This document shows positions 61,971-64,000 of a stretch of 64,000 nt of DNA, in pieces (the first letter of the stretch is position 1; every line of letters starts with the position of its first letter). The DNA is from Sternotherus odoratus (taxonomy: Eukaryota > Chordata > Testudines > Kinosternidae). The stretch lies in contig JAVMKO010000003.1 of NCBI GenBank assembly GCA_032164245.1, forward strand, positions 11,356,651 through 11,420,650, written 5' to 3'. Below the pieces are notes generated by a model. The model was not told the DNA's origin, searched no databases, and saw nothing but the letters and a program-made list of their open reading frames with translations. The position numbers and the translations under genes were made by a program.

Positions 61971-64000
61971 TATTATCCTGCAGGCCCTTTCCATTCAAAG
62001 CTCCTATTTCCCTTCAACGGGAGTTCCTCAAGCTAAACTATTCCAAAGCAAACTCAGAAATAAACCAGGCACTTGGAAGCACAATTGCTATATTTTTATT
62101 GCCTTTAACTCCTGCCTGTTCTACTCATACAATTTCTTTCCCCTTTGCACTGCACCTTAATTTATGGCTGAAATTATTGAACAATCACGGATTCATGAGA
62201 CTGGAATAAATCTTCCTCTGTAACTGCTCAACTTTGCTCATTTTGTTTACTTAATGTGTTCGCTTATTTTCAAAGATCAGCAAATATTCCAGGGAGGAAT
62301 ACTAGTGTCTAGTCAAGAAATACCTAGAAATGGATAGTGTTCATGTCAACAGAGTGCTACACTACTATTCTGGGAAAGAGTTTTGGCCAATGTAACTGTA
62401 TTGTTTTAGTAAAGAAGATAAATTGCCGGCTGATAAAATATTATATGCAGGCTCATTTGCTTTGTGTGCATTGTAAATTGATACTCTATTAAAAAACACA
62501 GAATGTGTCTAGAACATATGTGATCATGTGGGTGTTACAAAGATCTTCTGGCCACTTATTTGAGACAACTGTACCAGCAACATGGTTATCCCAGAATAAC
62601 GGCAACAGAAGCACCATAGAACCCCACCCTATTGCAAATTTGGCGTATGCCACTGATTTTGTTGGTTTCATTAATCATCCGTTGAAGTACCAAAGGCTAA
62701 CAAGTCCTGCAGCCCTTACTCACAAGAGTAGTCCTCCTCACTTACATGCTTCTATGGAAGTCAGTGGGACTACTTCAGAATAAGGATTGCTGAAGTACTG
62801 CAGGATCAGATGTTATTGTGGAATGAATGTTGTTACTTCCAAAAGTGCAATTTAAAGTCAATATATTGTGTGAAGTTTATAATGTAGGTTTGAAAATGCA
62901 GGAATGTGTGTGATGGCTTCTTGGCCACCGTGAGAGTGCATAGTGGGATCCTACAGTCCTTACACACTGGATGGGCCTTTACTCACATGAGCAGTCACAA
63001 TGAAACAATGGGACTCCATGTAAGTGTGGGTTTTCAGCTTCGTGCTTACAATGGAGGCAGTCAACTGCTGTTGAATATTGCCCTCACTGGCATATGCTCA
63101 CTGGGTGGTGCTCTTGTCTCTGCGGAACAGGAGTTGGGCTTCAGAGAAGAATGGGAAATTCAGAGTGTTAGGATGTTGATGCAGAACAAGCAGGGCACAA
63201 TTATGGGAATCAGTTTGACAAAGCAGGGGATAATCTTTCAGGAGATCATCCCTTTGGCCTTAAAAATCCATTAATCTGAAGCCTACGCTACCAAAAGGAA
63301 GAAAGGGAACTGAAAGTTAAAGGGATGGTTGCACAGGGAAGGTTTGCGCCACATCTCTAATCCATAAAATAGCGTCCCAAAATTTGAGAGTCCTCAGGGT
63401 ATATTGACTTATATTTGAGTCATCAGGTACTTCTCTGTAAATGATCCCACCATTTCTATTTCTAGCAAATATCTTCTTTCATGGAGTCCTTCATCTGGCC
63501 CTTCATTTAACAGGAAAAATTTCCAAATGCAGCAGGCTAACACACTGCCTACATCTCTCTCCCCCAAGGACTCTTGCTTTCTGGATATTGAATGGAAGTC
63601 ATGAGTGGCCTAGGTTTCCAAAGCCACACCATGCTCTTCCTTCTACAGCAGGAGGCTCCAATGAGGGGGATCACTTCAGGCAGCATCTTCATCTTCGTTA
63701 GTCAAGGTTTAAGAAGTCAGGCCCTCAGGACAGGTTCACCTTTGTTTCAGTGCCACAGGACACCCTAGCATACAACACTGGCAGCAGAAAATCTAGCAGA
63801 GGAATTGGTTACGGCAATGGGAAGCAGCCACAACCTTTTCTCTGGCAAAGAAACAACACAGAACCAAAAAAAAAAAAAAAAAAAAAGCAGGTGTTGCTCT
63901 CTGTGAGGGATTTCTGGAGGATTCAGGACATCCCCTCAGCAGCTTATATTGACCAATGGAGTTCTGGCCATAAACTAACTAAACTTGTTGTCTCCTGGCA
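61971..64000. other. Intergenic, no gene; poly(A) tract
   Basis: Palindromic relic near 62740-62815 (TTACATGCTTCTATGGAAGT, GTACTGCAGGATCAG). A 21-base A run lies at 63866-63886, with no recognisable retroposed gene before it. Open frames up to 122 codons (62906-63274) have no recognisable domain. Confidence 0.45.

Noticed and set aside
63866..63886. Poly(A) as the tail of a processed pseudogene
   Set aside because: No recognisable coding sequence or SINE upstream and no flanking duplication was found.

Overview
This is vertebrate nuclear DNA, most likely from a turtle. It is AT-rich, has long introns and has no operon-like gene packing. It is full of CR1 LINEs and of Penelope-like, hAT and palindromic MITE families that I associate with turtles. 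The species call rests on recalled repeat flavour, not on a database search. A crocodilian or another reptile is possible but less likely.

The only protein-coding gene I can support is the 3' end of RUNX2, on the + strand. A 162-bp coding exon lies at 362-523 and the terminal coding exon at 29423-29901, ending in the RUNX family C-terminus VWRPY. They join in phase across an intron of about 28.9 kb (524-29422). The 3'UTR runs from 29902 to about 34690, ending just after an AATAAA at 34664-34669. It carries seed matches for miR-204/211, miR-23 and miR-30, and two palindromic ancient repeats have inserted into it. I did not find the 66-bp cassette exon (22 residues) that mammalian RUNX2 places between these two exons.

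From about 34.7 kb to the end I see no gene. The sequence is intergenic and rich in repeats, as expected if the gene desert downstream of mammalian RUNX2 is conserved. Both the intron and this flank hold nested transposons: about a dozen CR1 fragments, an L2-like LINE (42930-43640), a LINE ORF2 tail of another clade (8975-9600), many MIR/CORE-SINE relics, hAT elements (two with clear 8-bp target duplications), a Tigger-like element, several palindromic MITEs, and Penelope-like retroelement (PLE) ends.

The most interesting non-genic signal is the PLE family. One copy (41079-41570) has a perfect 13-bp target duplication, a GIY-YIG-type endonuclease remnant and a hammerhead-ribozyme-like core: CTGATGA, a 5-bp stem, then GAAA. 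Three further copies keep the same stem with different loops, and a second family has the same architecture with a different stem sequence. I see no sign of an entirely new protein-based system.
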